From UBA6398 sp963660485 (GTDB lineage Bacteria; Bacteroidota; Bacteroidia; Bacteroidales; Bacteroidaceae), in assembly GCA_963660485.1 (NCBI GenBank), contig CAVKYH010000006.1:1-64000 (forward strand): 64,000 nucleotides of DNA, written 5' to 3'. Positions 45,671-54,526 of the stretch are shown in pieces (the stretch's first letter is position 1; every line of letters starts with the position of its first letter). The position numbers and the translations under genes were made by a program. The notes under the pieces are model-generated. The model did not search any database. It saw only the letters and a list, made by a program, of their open reading frames with translations, and was not told the origin of the DNA.

Positions 45671-46600
45671 ATGCGGGGAACCGTTATACGCACGGCGGGA
45701 AGCTCTTATCTCGTGCGCACGGCGGAAAAGGGAGATGTGGAATGCTCTGTGCGCGGAAATTTCCGCCTCAAGGGCATCCGCACCACCAATCCCGTTGCTG
45801 TGGGAGACAATGTAGAAATAACCATGTCGCCCGAAGGCAGCGGCATGATTGTGGGACTTCTCGACAGAAAGAACTACATCATTCGCAAAGCCACCAACCT
45901 TTCAAAGCAAAGCCAGATACTCGGTGCCAATATAGATCAGGTTCTGCTTTTCGTTACCATTGCACGGCCCGAAACCCTTACCACATTCATCGACCGCTTT
46001 ATCGCCTCGGCTGAAGCCTATGGAGTAGACGTGATACTCGGTTTCAGTAAAATCGACAGCTATTCCCAACAGGAAAACGAGCAGATGAATGCGTTGTCCG
46101 AAGTATACCAGAAAATCGGCTACCGCACAGTGAAATTCTGCGCCCTCAAAAGCATTTCCCAAGAAGTGATAGAAGTGTTGCGCGGAAAGGTTACACTTAT
46201 CGCAGGAAACTCCGGAACAGGAAAATCAACCTTTGTAAACTCGCTCATACCCGACGCCGGCGCAAAAACATCAGAAATTTCCGAAAGCCATCTCACCGGA
46301 ATGCACACCACAACCGACAGCCGCATGTATTTTCTTGAGCAAGGCGGAGCGGTAATCGACATTCCCGGAATAAAAGGCTTTGGAACGTTCAATATGAAGC
46401 GCGAAGAAGTGAGCCATTACTTTCGCGAACTGTTTGAAACGGGACACGAATGCCGCTTCAACAATTGCACCCACACCAACGAGCCAGGCTGCGCCGTGAA
46501 GCAGGCACTCCAAGAAGGCAAGATAGCATCTTCGCGCTACGCGTCCTATCTGAATATGCTCGAAGACGGTTGCGAATCGAAATATCGCGAGGCTTATTGA
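45671..46600 (+). CDS. rsgA: ribosome small-subunit GTPase RsgA
   Basis: A 309-residue circularly permuted GTPase acting in late 30S assembly. OB-fold (about 1-75), then the permuted G domain: the G4-like SKID, then G1 GNSGTGKST (179-187), switch HTTTDSR and G3 DIPG, and the C-terminal zinc knuckle CRFNNCTHTNEPGC. It follows frr by 3 bp. Confidence 0.96.
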   Translation: MRGTVIRTAGSSYLVRTAEKGDVECSVRGNFRLKGIRTTNPVAVGDNVEITMSPEGSGMIVGLLDRKNYIIRKATNLSKQSQILGANIDQVLLFVTIARPETLTTFIDRFIASAEAYGVDVILGFSKIDSYSQQENEQMNALSEVYQKIGYRTVKFCALKSISQEVIEVLRGKVTLIAGNSGTGKSTFVNSLIPDAGAKTSEISESHLTGMHTTTDSRMYFLEQGGAVIDIPGIKGFGTFNMKREEVSHYFRELFETGHECRFNNCTHTNEPGCAVKQALQEGKIASSRYASYLNMLEDGCESKYREAY

Positions 46601-46638
46601 GCCTATAAACCTCTAAAAAAATCCATAATACAAGAAAA

Positions 46639-48498
46639 ATGAAACCATATAGAATCACAGCCACACTGATGGCGCTGGCAGTCAACGCGTGTGTGCTTGC
46701 AGGAAATCCCCAAACGCCCGCAATCCAAAACATAAAGGTAAAAGGATATCCCGGAACGCGCATCGACCAAATCATCTCAAACCGCGTGATGAAAGAAGAC
46801 CTTAATCCTTTGGTAGACGTGTTTGCCACAAAAACCGAAAGCCACCGCTGGCAAACGGAGTTCTGGGGAAAATGGGCAATAGGCGCCTGCGCACTCTACG
46901 AATACAACCACGACAAAAACCTGTACGACCGCATAAAAACTTCGGCCGAGGGAGTGATGAAAAACCAGGACAAAAACGGATACATAGGCAATTATGCGCC
47001 CGACAAGCAGCTTAAAGAATGGGATATCTGGGGACGTAAATATGTGGTGCTCGGACTTCTTGCGTGGCACGACATATCAGGCGACAAAAAAGCTCTGACA
47101 TCGGCTTGCCGACAAGTGGATTTCCTCGTTTCGCAACTGAAGGAAAAAAATCTTTCATTTGTTGAAACCGGAAATTATCGCGGTATGCCAAGCGCTTCGA
47201 TACTTAATGCCGTTGTCAAGCTCTACAATAAAACGGGCAACAAGAAGTATCTGCAGCTTTCGGAGCAGATAGCGGAAGAAATGGAGTCGTCAAAAGGTCC
47301 GCAAATACTGGCGAAAACCCTGCAAGGTATACCGTTGGCAGAACGTTTTCCCGCGCAGCAAGCATGGTATAACTTCTACAACGGACAAAAAGCCTACGAA
47401 ATGATGTCGTGTCTGCAAGGATTGCTCGACCTATACCTTGTAAACGGCAACCAATCGCTTCTCGACGGCACCACAAAGGTTGTAGACATGATTATCTCGC
47501 AGGAAATCAACATTGCAGGCTCTGGCGCATCTATGGAATGCTGGTATGGCGGAAAGGCATTGCAGACCCGTCCCTCCGTGCACGAAATGGAAACCTGCGT
47601 AACCACTACGTGGATAAATCTGTTGCGCCGAATGCTGATGATAACGGGCGACGCAAAATATGCCGACCTTATGGAGCAAAGCATATACAATGCGCTTTTT
47701 GCGGCATTCAAGGGAGATGCATCGCAGATAGACAAATATACGCCGCTCGAGGGAGTGCGCACAATCGGCGAGGAACAATGCGGGCTGCACATCAACTGCT
47801 GCAACGCCAACGGGCCGCGCGGTTTTGCCGCCATACCGCAAACGATGTACACCTTCAAAGACGGCGCAATCAACGTGAACCTTTACGTGGCTTCGGAGGC
47901 TGAAATTTCGCTCGGCAACAAAAAGAATACGGTTACATTGGTACAAGAGGGCGACTATCCGCGCACCGACGAGATGAGCATCAAAGTAAAAACCGCCAAG
48001 CCCGCGAAATTCCCGTTGTGTCTGCGCATTCCGTCATGGGGAAAAGGCACAACGGTGAGCGTGAACGGCGAAAGAGCCGAAGGAACTGCCGTTGACGGAT
48101 ACCTGAAAATAGACCGCGAGTGGAAAGACGGCGATGCAGTGAAAATCAAGTTCGACATGCCCGCCCGCCTGGTGCGCCAAGACGGTTTCGATGCCATTGT
48201 CCGCGGTCCGATAGTGCTTGCACGCGACAGCCGCTTCAATCAAGGCGACATCGACGAGGTAGTTTCCATTCCCAACAAAGGCGGAATAGTAGACGTAAAG
48301 CCTTGCGACACCCCCTCGTGGGCGTGGATAAGTTTCAAAGTCCCGGTGATTCTCGGCGTAGACTATATAGACCACGGAAATCCCGTGGAAGTAAATTTCT
48401 GCGACTTCTCGTCGGCAGGAAACTCTTGGAGCCAGAACGAACGCTACCGCGTATGGTTGCCCGAGGTAAACAATCCCGAAAACATTTTGAAGAAATAA
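46639..48498 (+). CDS. GH127 beta-L-arabinofuranosidase-type (DUF1680) enzyme
   Basis: A 619-residue secreted protein of the DUF1680/GH127 family, which removes beta-L-arabinofuranose from plant glycans using a zinc-bound cysteine nucleophile. Signal peptide about 1-22. The (alpha/alpha)6 barrel is followed by beta-sandwich domains. The metal/catalytic cysteines are in EEQCGLHINCCNANG, and MECWYG precedes them. Substrate assignment within the family is by homology only. It follows rsgA by 38 bp on the same strand and ends at a terminator (48530-48561). Confidence 0.85.
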   Translation: MKPYRITATLMALAVNACVLAGNPQTPAIQNIKVKGYPGTRIDQIISNRVMKEDLNPLVDVFATKTESHRWQTEFWGKWAIGACALYEYNHDKNLYDRIKTSAEGVMKNQDKNGYIGNYAPDKQLKEWDIWGRKYVVLGLLAWHDISGDKKALTSACRQVDFLVSQLKEKNLSFVETGNYRGMPSASILNAVVKLYNKTGNKKYLQLSEQIAEEMESSKGPQILAKTLQGIPLAERFPAQQAWYNFYNGQKAYEMMSCLQGLLDLYLVNGNQSLLDGTTKVVDMIISQEINIAGSGASMECWYGGKALQTRPSVHEMETCVTTTWINLLRRMLMITGDAKYADLMEQSIYNALFAAFKGDASQIDKYTPLEGVRTIGEEQCGLHINCCNANGPRGFAAIPQTMYTFKDGAINVNLYVASEAEISLGNKKNTVTLVQEGDYPRTDEMSIKVKTAKPAKFPLCLRIPSWGKGTTVSVNGERAEGTAVDGYLKIDREWKDGDAVKIKFDMPARLVRQDGFDAIVRGPIVLARDSRFNQGDIDEVVSIPNKGGIVDVKPCDTPSWAWISFKVPVILGVDYIDHGNPVEVNFCDFSSAGNSWSQNERYRVWLPEVNNPENILKK

Positions 48499-48529
48499 AT
48501 CAGAAATCAATCCTTTCGGAAACACCCAC

Positions 48530-48561
48530 AAGCGCCGGCCGTTTATACGGTCGGCGTTTTT
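48530..48561 (+). terminator. terminator after GH127 gene
   Basis: Stem AAGCGCCGGCCGT / ACGGTCGGCGTTTTT with the T-run, 31 bp after the stop codon. Confidence 0.85.
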
Positions 48562-48635
48562 CATGCATTCCCACAACTTTTCGCAGAAGTATTTCCGCAT
48601 TAAAAACAAGCGGAAAACACAGTCAAAAAACAATA

Positions 48636-48720
48636 ACAGGATATCGCAAAAACAATGTCTGATATTATTAAAATAATGTCTGACATCGTTTGAATAATGT
48701 CAGATATCGGAAAAATCATT
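48636..48720. repeat. 21-bp modular array 15 (F x3)
   Basis: Three F units at 48655-48675, 48676-48696 and 48697-48717 with ATGTCTGATAT, ATGTCTGACAT and ATGTCAGATAT arms; a cap GGATATCGCAAAAAC precedes. First of two arrays in the 570-bp gap between the converging GH127 and ssb genes. Confidence 0.85.
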
Positions 48721-48852
48721 TGCCGAGTGATTTTTTGCACGCCTTATTTATATGTCTCCGCAAACCGAAACGGAAATCTTTTTCCGCATGTTTGAAGTAT
48801 TTTCCCGCTTGTCTGAAGCCCCATTCCGCGAGCCAAAAACCATGCTGCGCAG

Positions 48853-48946
48853 GGCGAAAAAACTCCGGGCCACCAAATTTAAATTAGATGCGTCGGAATT
48901 TAAATTCCGGGCCTTGGAGTTTTTACGAGATGCCTTGTAGTTTTTA
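48853..48946. repeat. 21-bp modular array 16 (A-B'-hybrid-D')
   Basis: Units A (48865-48885), B' (48886-48906), a chimera CCGGGCCTTGG (48907-48927, left half of A, right half of C'), and D' (48928-48946). Second array of the same gap. The chimera is strong evidence for exchange between units. Confidence 0.9.
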
Positions 48947-48948
48947 AA

Positions 48949-48995
48949 ACAAAAATCCGGTGAAAGTATTTCAAGCATCTACACTTTCACCGGAC
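48949..48995 (-). terminator. terminator after ssb
   Basis: Stem TCCGGTGAAAGT (48956-48967) and ACTTTCACCGGA (48983-48994) with a T-run (TTTTTG) on the minus strand, about 75 bp beyond the ssb stop. Confidence 0.8.
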
Positions 48996-49069
48996 CGTTA
49001 TAATTCCGGAAAATTCGGCATCAGAGCCGAAAAATTCCTATCCGTTTCCTTGCTGTATACCCCAGGATT

Positions 49070-49459
49070 TTATTTGTTTGCGCTGCCGTCGCCACCGCCG
49101 GGGATAGGATTGTTCTCCTTGTCGGTGCGGCTGTTCAGCTTCTCTATGTTGCTCACCAATATTTCGGTAACGCTGCGCTGTATTCCGTTCTTGTCGGTAT
49201 AAGTATTGGTGCGGAGTTGCCCTTCCACGTAAAGTTTGTCGCCTTTGTGCACATACTTTTCCACAAACTGCGCCGTTTCGCGCCAAGCCACAAGGCGATG
49301 CCATTCTGTACGCTCCGGCACTTGCGTACCGTTCTTTAATGTATACGCACGCTCCGATGTAGCGAGAGACAATTGCGCCACAGCCATGTTGCTGTCCACA
49401 TACCGAATTTCGGGCTCGCGCCCCACATTTCCTATAAGCATTACCTTGTTAAGCGACAT
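49070..49459 (-). CDS. ssb: single-stranded DNA-binding protein
   Basis: A 129-residue OB-fold protein (VMLIGNVGREPEIRY; TEWHRLVAW; GDKLYVEGQL) that coats single-stranded DNA. Its tail is short and ends GGGDGSANK, without the acidic DDDIPF-type peptide that recruits partners in most SSBs, so this may be a specialised or secondary copy. It is 17 bp downstream of DUF4293. Confidence 0.9.
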   Translation of the reverse strand: MSLNKVMLIGNVGREPEIRYVDSNMAVAQLSLATSERAYTLKNGTQVPERTEWHRLVAWRETAQFVEKYVHKGDKLYVEGQLRTNTYTDKNGIQRSVTEILVSNIEKLNSRTDKENNPIPGGGDGSANK

Positions 49460-49476
49460 ATCGTTTAGTTTTTGGG

Positions 49477-49935
49477 TTATCTTATTCTGTAGGAATCTCT
49501 CACGAGCTTTTCGTCATGACGAATGCTTCTGTAGGCAATAACCACGAGGATTATCGCAAGCAGAGGGAAGTTCTCGTAAATTTCAATGCTCGGATCGAGT
49601 TTCAGATACCTTGCAATGGATATCACACAACTGATGCGGGTGATGTAGTACACAAGCAGTACAAATATTACCCACAAGCACATGCGCATTTGCAGTTTGC
49701 GTTTGCGGAACATCGCAATAGCTGCCGCCGACAAGCCAGCCGCGCCCAACAACATCACACCCATTACGGAATAAAGGTGATTTGAACTGTGGGCGTCGCT
49801 CAACGAGAAATTCGACAACGTAGCAATAGGAAGCCCCGTCTGAGGGTGTTTGAACACTACGGTAAGGCTATACGCCGAAACCACAAGCAGCACAAACGCG
49901 GCAAACAAGTATAATGTCTGTTTCCTTTGTATCAT
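49477..49935 (-). CDS. DUF4293 family membrane protein
   Basis: A 152-residue protein with four predicted membrane helices (TLYLFAAFVLLVVSAYSL; SVMGVMLLGAAGLSAAA; CLWVIFVLLVYYI; LLAIILVVIAYRSI). It fits DUF4293, a Bacteroidota family of unknown function. The C-terminus ends in a charged RHDEKLVRDSYRIR typical of the family. Between the omega-like gene and ssb. Confidence 0.85.
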   Translation of the reverse strand: MIQRKQTLYLFAAFVLLVVSAYSLTVVFKHPQTGLPIATLSNFSLSDAHSSNHLYSVMGVMLLGAAGLSAAAIAMFRKRKLQMRMCLWVIFVLLVYYITRISCVISIARYLKLDPSIEIYENFPLLAIILVVIAYRSIRHDEKLVRDSYRIR

Positions 49936-49972
49936 TTTCTAAAAGGGGAATTTTCGCAACAATATGCCGCGT

Positions 49973-50308
49973 TTACACAATTCCTTCCTCTCCCGTTGTG
50001 GGATTGCGGTAGTACAAACGATCGTCAATAAATTCCTGCTCGGCGATAAGCACAGGTTTTGGAAGATGTTCGTAATAGCGGGAAATTTCTATCTGTTCGC
50101 GGTTTTCAAAAACCTCGTCAAGATTTTCGTTGGTCGAAGCGAATTCCTGCAATTTCTTTTGAAGATCATTTTTCATCGCCACCGATATTTGGTTTGCGCG
50201 ACGCGACATTATTACAACGCTTTCATAAACATTGTTTGTACCTTTTGCAAAATCAATAATGTTGCGCGTCTGGGTATTGGTAGGCGCATCAATTTTCTTA
50301 TAATCCAT
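49973..50308 (-). CDS. rpoZ: RNA polymerase omega (Rpb6/RpoZ-type) subunit
   Basis: A 111-residue protein with the RNA polymerase Rpb6/omega pattern (NNVYESVVIMSRRANQIS) that stabilises the beta' subunit. Length and context (bamD before, DUF4293 after) fit the Bacteroidota omega protein. Confidence 0.85.
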   Translation of the reverse strand: MDYKKIDAPTNTQTRNIIDFAKGTNNVYESVVIMSRRANQISVAMKNDLQKKLQEFASTNENLDEVFENREQIEISRYYEHLPKPVLIAEQEFIDDRLYYRNPTTGEEGIV

Positions 50309-50340
50309 CTTGTTGAAAAATATATTGTCTTGTAAAAATT

Positions 50341-51273
50341 CTATTGCTCTATTGTTTGTTTTTCGGCCTCTTTGGTTTTGCTTTCAGCTTCTTTTGCTTG
50401 CTTTACAGCGCTTTTAGCAGCAGCCTTTTCCTCTTTTGCCGTTACGGAGATGTCTTTTCTTTGGGTTTTCTCGAAGATTGTTTTTGCTTCTGTCAGATAT
50501 TTTGATTCCGGGAATTCGTTGGCAAACGCATAATATTCCTCGGAAGCAGCATCAAGACGCTCGCGTTTCTTCGCTTCCACGCTGTGGGTTGCAAGAAGAT
50601 ACTTTGCGCGCAGCAGCATTATGGCGAAATCTTCGCGGCGTTTGGAATAGGGATAATCTCTCATGGCATTTTCTGCTGTGATGATGCATGCCTGATAGTT
50701 GTTTCCGCCAAAGGAGCAGTTTCCAAAGTAGCTGCCGAGGTCGAAATAGGTCTTTGCCGAAAGGTATTCCTTTTCCACGAGTTTGTCCTGCAACTTGAAA
50801 ATCATGTTTTGCGCATCTTTTGTGTAGGAACTCTGAGGATATATTTCGAGCATATTCTGGAAAGCCGTTACGGCCTCGTATGTTTCGGTCTGGTCGAGTT
50901 TTGGTTCGGGCGTGTTGCAATACAATGACATTGCATTGTAGTATCGTGCGTCCAAGGTGTATATGCCGTTGGTATAGGTTTCGTAGTATTTCTTCAGAAA
51001 GTTGGCGGCCGATTCATAATCCCGCGCCTTGTATGCCGATATTCCGAGGAGATACAAGCTTTCCTCGCCTTTGTCGGTTCCTTTCATCACCGAAATCACA
51101 TCTTGCAGGAGCACAACGGCTTTAGTATATTTTCCGTCGGCATAAAACTGCTTTGCAGCCTCGTATTTGTTCAGATAATCTGAATTTTTTAGTATGCTGT
51201 TGAATTGTCCGCACGATGTCAGCATCATTGTTGCCAACAGCGTAAAGGCGAGCATTGTTTTCTTCGAATTCAT
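50341..51273 (-). CDS. bamD: outer membrane assembly lipoprotein BamD
   Basis: A 310-residue lipoprotein of the BAM complex that folds outer-membrane beta-barrels. ATG 51273 starts a signal ending in the lipobox MLTSC; a longer frame from 51297 adds eight residues. TPR-like repeats follow (KYEAAKQFYADGKYTKAVVL; KARDYESAANFLKKYYETY), and the C-terminus is a lysine/glutamate-rich helix. First gene of a minus-strand unit bamD-omega-DUF4293-ssb. Confidence 0.92.
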   Translation of the reverse strand: MNSKKTMLAFTLLATMMLTSCGQFNSILKNSDYLNKYEAAKQFYADGKYTKAVVLLQDVISVMKGTDKGEESLYLLGISAYKARDYESAANFLKKYYETYTNGIYTLDARYYNAMSLYCNTPEPKLDQTETYEAVTAFQNMLEIYPQSSYTKDAQNMIFKLQDKLVEKEYLSAKTYFDLGSYFGNCSFGGNNYQACIITAENAMRDYPYSKRREDFAIMLLRAKYLLATHSVEAKKRERLDAASEEYYAFANEFPESKYLTEAKTIFEKTQRKDISVTAKEEKAAAKSAVKQAKEAESKTKEAEKQTIEQ

Positions 51274-51384
51274 AGGGGCACTATATATCGTTTGCAAAGT
51301 TACGAAGAATTATTCATTCGGCAAGTTAGCAAAACTTAAAGTTAATGTAGCAAGCCTATTGCGGGCTATTTTTTGCAACACGCG

Positions 51385-51505
51385 ATGGCGCAAAAACGAT
51401 GTCTGACATCGGGAAATACGAGGTCAGACCTAATTTAAATTAGATGCGTCGGAATTTAAATTTGGTGGCCCGGAGTTTTTACGAGATGCCTTGTAGTTTT
51501 CGGCA
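51385..51505. repeat. 21-bp modular array 17 (F-E-B'-A'-D')
   Basis: An F unit of 22 bp at 51399-51420, then E (51421-51441), B' (51442-51462), A' (51463-51483) and D' (51484-51503). The most diverse array, joining both families. It lies between the bamD start and the AraC-type gene stop. Confidence 0.9.
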
Positions 51506-51562
51506 TGTCAAAACAAGGGATTTCGGGGACGGGAAACGCTCCGCCAACAAGCCGGAAAATTC

Positions 51563-52672
51563 TCAGGAAACGCTTGGCGAAGGTATTTGCCGGCGGCGAT
51601 ATTCCGACGGAGTAACGCCGAAGCGTTTTTTGAAAGCCTTGCTCATTGCCGGAAGTTCCAGATAGCCCGAACTGAAAGCTATCTCGCTTATTTTTCTATC
51701 GGTATTGGATATCTGTTCTGCGCAATGCAGCAGTTTTTTCTCGCACACCCACGCCGCGAAAGTAGTGTTGAGTTCCTTATAAATGTATTCGCTCAAATCG
51801 GCACGCGTTACTCCGAGCGCGTCGGCTATTTCCTCGATGTTGTTGTTGCTCTTGAATATTGGATTGTTCTCTTCTGAAGCGAGCAAAACGTTTACCTTTT
51901 CGAATATCTCGGCAAAGATTCGTCTCTCTTTCTCAAAAGAAAGTACTTCCTTGATATATCGGTCGTATATAAAGTTGGAACGGACAATTACCACGATTAA
52001 CAAAGCGCGGGATATCACATGAAAGGGCAACGACGTGGTGAAATAAGACATCATCATAAGGGTGAGCGTTGTAATATATGCGCACACGCTTATAGTTTCG
52101 GCTATCTGTTGCGGACGGGCACGGTATTCGCTGCTTTCATATCGGGTTTGGAAACGACTGTAAATGTAAGCCTCTCCCACCATTACCAGCATAATCAGCC
52201 AAAGCGATATCATGGCCAAAAGAAGAAAGATACGGCCATAAACAAGAAAGCTGTGATCGGGCGAAAGGAAGTCGGAAAGGCAACTCATCGGCTCGTAAAA
52301 ACCCGTTAAGCGGCACACTATGCTCACAACAAACAATATCAGCCCGTATTGTCCTATCAAAAACCAGATAAAAATGTTCTTGTAATATTCTCTGCCGAAA
52401 TAGGCAGATGTCATAACCATGAAAACCGCCGAAGCAAAGTAGTGGGCGCAGATAGGAATGGAGCAAGCCACCTCGATTCCCCCGTAGGAAAATATCAGAG
52501 GCGACATTCCTACTTCTGCAATCATTATGATATAAAAAGCAACAAACGACCGGCGACGCAGCTGAAAATCCCTGTCAACAAGCTTGCGCCCCTTGACAAT
52601 CAATTTCACTGCCATCAATACAAGAACAAGCAGCAAAACCGTGTTGACTGCATAAAAAACATTTGTAAGCAT
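51563..52672 (-). CDS. membrane-bound AraC-family regulator
   Basis: A 369-residue protein. The N-terminal two thirds hold about seven hydrophobic segments (MLTNVFYAVNTVLLLVLVL, then VCRLTGFYEPMSCLSDF loops). The C-terminal 90 residues form an AraC-type helix-turn-helix domain (IEEIADALGVTRADLSEYI; ISEIAFSSGYLELPAMSKAF; FKKRFGVTPSEYRR). Such membrane-anchored AraC proteins occur in Bacteroidota, with unknown signals. ATG 52672 starts within the first helix region; the longer frame from 52780 is unlikely. It is divergent from the LuxR-type gene, with a long gap between. Confidence 0.85.
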   Translation of the reverse strand: MLTNVFYAVNTVLLLVLVLMAVKLIVKGRKLVDRDFQLRRRSFVAFYIIMIAEVGMSPLIFSYGGIEVACSIPICAHYFASAVFMVMTSAYFGREYYKNIFIWFLIGQYGLILFVVSIVCRLTGFYEPMSCLSDFLSPDHSFLVYGRIFLLLAMISLWLIMLVMVGEAYIYSRFQTRYESSEYRARPQQIAETISVCAYITTLTLMMMSYFTTSLPFHVISRALLIVVIVRSNFIYDRYIKEVLSFEKERRIFAEIFEKVNVLLASEENNPIFKSNNNIEEIADALGVTRADLSEYIYKELNTTFAAWVCEKKLLHCAEQISNTDRKISEIAFSSGYLELPAMSKAFKKRFGVTPSEYRRRQIPSPSVS

Positions 52673-53453
52673 CGTCGCAAATCGGTAATCCACTTGCAAA
52701 TATAACAAAAAAAGTGTCCGGAAAAAGAATTCCCGGACACATAACCACCATGGCTTTACAATTAATGTAACAACAACCATCTGTCAATCCCAAAAGCCAT
52801 CATGGTTTTGCGAGTTCCAACCACATTCCAACCCCAAGAAGCCTCTTCGGAATTTGCAGCCTCGATGTAGCTGCCATATCGCTTAAAACGAAAGGCTCGT
52901 CAGTTGCGGCAAGAACAATATCGTAGCGCGTTTCGCCAATAACAAACAAAAACGCCGTTTACTCTCATTTAATGCTGCGCTAAACCTATTTCTCGTTGAC
53001 AACCTTGACTCTTGTTTTTAACGCAACAGCAATGCCGCTGCGAACAACAGCAATCTACTGTTTCATTAAGATTTCAATTCTGATAATCTTGGTTGTTTTA
53101 TTTATAAAATTAGACTCGGGGCGTTTATCCCCAGGTTTAGTTTTATTCGTTTTGGTATAAGTTTTAATTTAGTACTTTGTGGACTGTCCCACGCACTTAG
53201 TGGACCTATTTCTATTTCGGGTGCAAAAATGCAGTTTTGACTTTCATAAGCATTTGTCAAGACTAAAACATCGGTTGTTATGTCTAAAATAAAACTTGTT
53301 TAGCCTTTTTAATCCACCCTGCGGCATAACTTAAAACATTAAAGAAACCATGAGCAAATTTCGGCGGAAAACGTTATAAATTAATTATTTTTGCTATATT
53401 TGCGGCATATATGAGCATAAAAAGGCTCTTAACAAATCAAGATTTCCAAACGC
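52673..53453. other. 781-bp intergenic region between two membrane-bound regulators
   Basis: The longest gap of the window, between the start of the AraC-type gene and the LuxR-type gene. It is AT-rich, has no 21-bp array, and no open frame I can support. It holds a minus-strand hairpin with T-run (52704-52740), a palindrome GGGGCGTTTATCCCC at about 53118-53132, a TATATTTG (-7-like) at 53395-53402 in front of the LuxR-type gene, and direct repeats GTGGAC about 20 bp apart near 53182-53210. A frame of 46 codons with no start codon at about 52801-52950 on the minus strand is not a convincing gene. Confidence 0.5.
52704..52740 (-). terminator. hairpin with T-run upstream of AraC-type gene (possible attenuator)
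   Basis: Stem GTGTCCGG (52714-52721) / CCGGACAC (52733-52740) with TTTTTTTGTT on the minus strand. It lies just upstream of the AraC-type start and points toward it, so it could end a transcript from the right or attenuate the gene itself. Confidence 0.5.
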
Positions 53454-53505
53454 ATGAAAATTTCTCTGTCCAACAGAATTGCAAATACCCTAAATCTGTT
53501 TTTTT

Positions 53506-54462
53506 TTGCGCGAGACTTCGTTTATAGGAAAGCAGCGCCTCATCACTTTTATAGTTTATATCGTGGTGCTCACCCTTGGCATTACCTGCAACATTGTCGG
53601 CATAAGCGGAGTGCGCGACCAGATGTTCAAATGCATAAACATCATATACCTCGCAATAACCGAAATCTTTTTCGCGCTGTACGTTCTGCGCGTGCTGAAA
53701 CTCAAGACATGCCTATATATATTGACCAACGTGTCCCACATCATGCTTTCGGCGGAAATCCTGCGCTTTGCCTACATCGGCACAAGCTATTCCATGATGC
53801 TTGCAATAGCTACATTTGTATTGCTGGGGCTTAACATAATCTATTCGCTGGCTTCGTATTTGAAATACAACTCCTACATTCTCTCGGGCACCACTATCGC
53901 CGTGTGCAGCATCTGTGTATTTCTGTTCCACAGCCAAGCCCTCTATTCTTTCTTCACGCTTTTTATAACGTCCTTCGTTATGCTTTCGATTCTTGGTGAA
54001 CGTTTGGTAGAAAACGTCGGTTTGCTTGAAAGCGAAAACAGGAAACACAAGCAGGAAGAAGAGGATTTTCTGATGCTTTTCCGTATGAAACGCGAATCCA
54101 TAAAGGCTTATATACAACTTGCGCAATCAAGAATGCCTGCCGAGCGTACTTATGAGCTTTTCTCGCAGATGAAACCGTATCAAACCAATAATGTGATTTA
54201 CAATGTGATTACCTATATGAACGAGCGCAGTGTAAATCTCGAAGACATCAAAGACACGCTCCCCGAACTCACATTGTCGGAAATAAAGATATGCCGCCTG
54301 GTGTTACAAGATAAGAAACAGAGCGAAATATGCGGTCTGCTCTGCAAAAGCAAGAGCAACGTAAACACTCACCGTGCGCATATACGCAAAAAACTCGGCA
54401 TTCCCACCGAAGAAAATCTGAAAGAGGCCTTACAGCGTATCATCAACAGCCGCAAGAAATAG
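53506..54462 (+). CDS. membrane-bound LuxR-type regulator, start in a T9 tract
   Basis: A protein of 318 residues with about five or six hydrophobic segments in the first 165 residues (RLITFIVYIVVLTLGITCNI) and a C-terminal LuxR-type helix-turn-helix (LTLSEIKICRLVLQD; KSKSNVNTHRAHIRKKL). The open frame can begin only at TTG 53506, directly after a run of nine T. An ATG at 53454 opens a frame that would join this one if the run were eight T, giving MKISLSNRIANTLNLFF before the first helix. So either TTG is the start, or the tract varies. The gene stands alone; its function is unknown. Confidence 0.7.
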   Translation: MRETSFIGKQRLITFIVYIVVLTLGITCNIVGISGVRDQMFKCINIIYLAITEIFFALYVLRVLKLKTCLYILTNVSHIMLSAEILRFAYIGTSYSMMLAIATFVLLGLNIIYSLASYLKYNSYILSGTTIAVCSICVFLFHSQALYSFFTLFITSFVMLSILGERLVENVGLLESENRKHKQEEEDFLMLFRMKRESIKAYIQLAQSRMPAERTYELFSQMKPYQTNNVIYNVITYMNERSVNLEDIKDTLPELTLSEIKICRLVLQDKKQSEICGLLCKSKSNVNTHRAHIRKKLGIPTEENLKEALQRIINSRKK

Positions 54463-54489
54463 GGCGAATTCACACCAACTGCACAAAAA

Positions 54490-54526
54490 CAAAATGTCCG
54501 AGCGTTCAGAAGGGCCGCTCGGACAA
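54490..54526. terminator. hairpin after LuxR-type gene
   Basis: Perfect stem TGTCCGAGCG (54495-54504) / CGCTCGGACA (54516-54525), 32 bp after the stop codon. The T-run lies on the minus strand, so its role for the LuxR-type transcript is uncertain. The remaining gap up to the array at 54912 holds no gene; a weak 43-codon frame (54777-54908) is noted and not accepted. Confidence 0.55.

Noticed and set aside
48752..48940. Open frames made of array units (for example DASEFKF or NLNLVAR peptides) as small genes
   Set aside because: Most units are open in several frames on both strands because of their 21-bp period; without flanking gene sequence there is no reason to call them genes. Only the GH9 case is part of a real protein.
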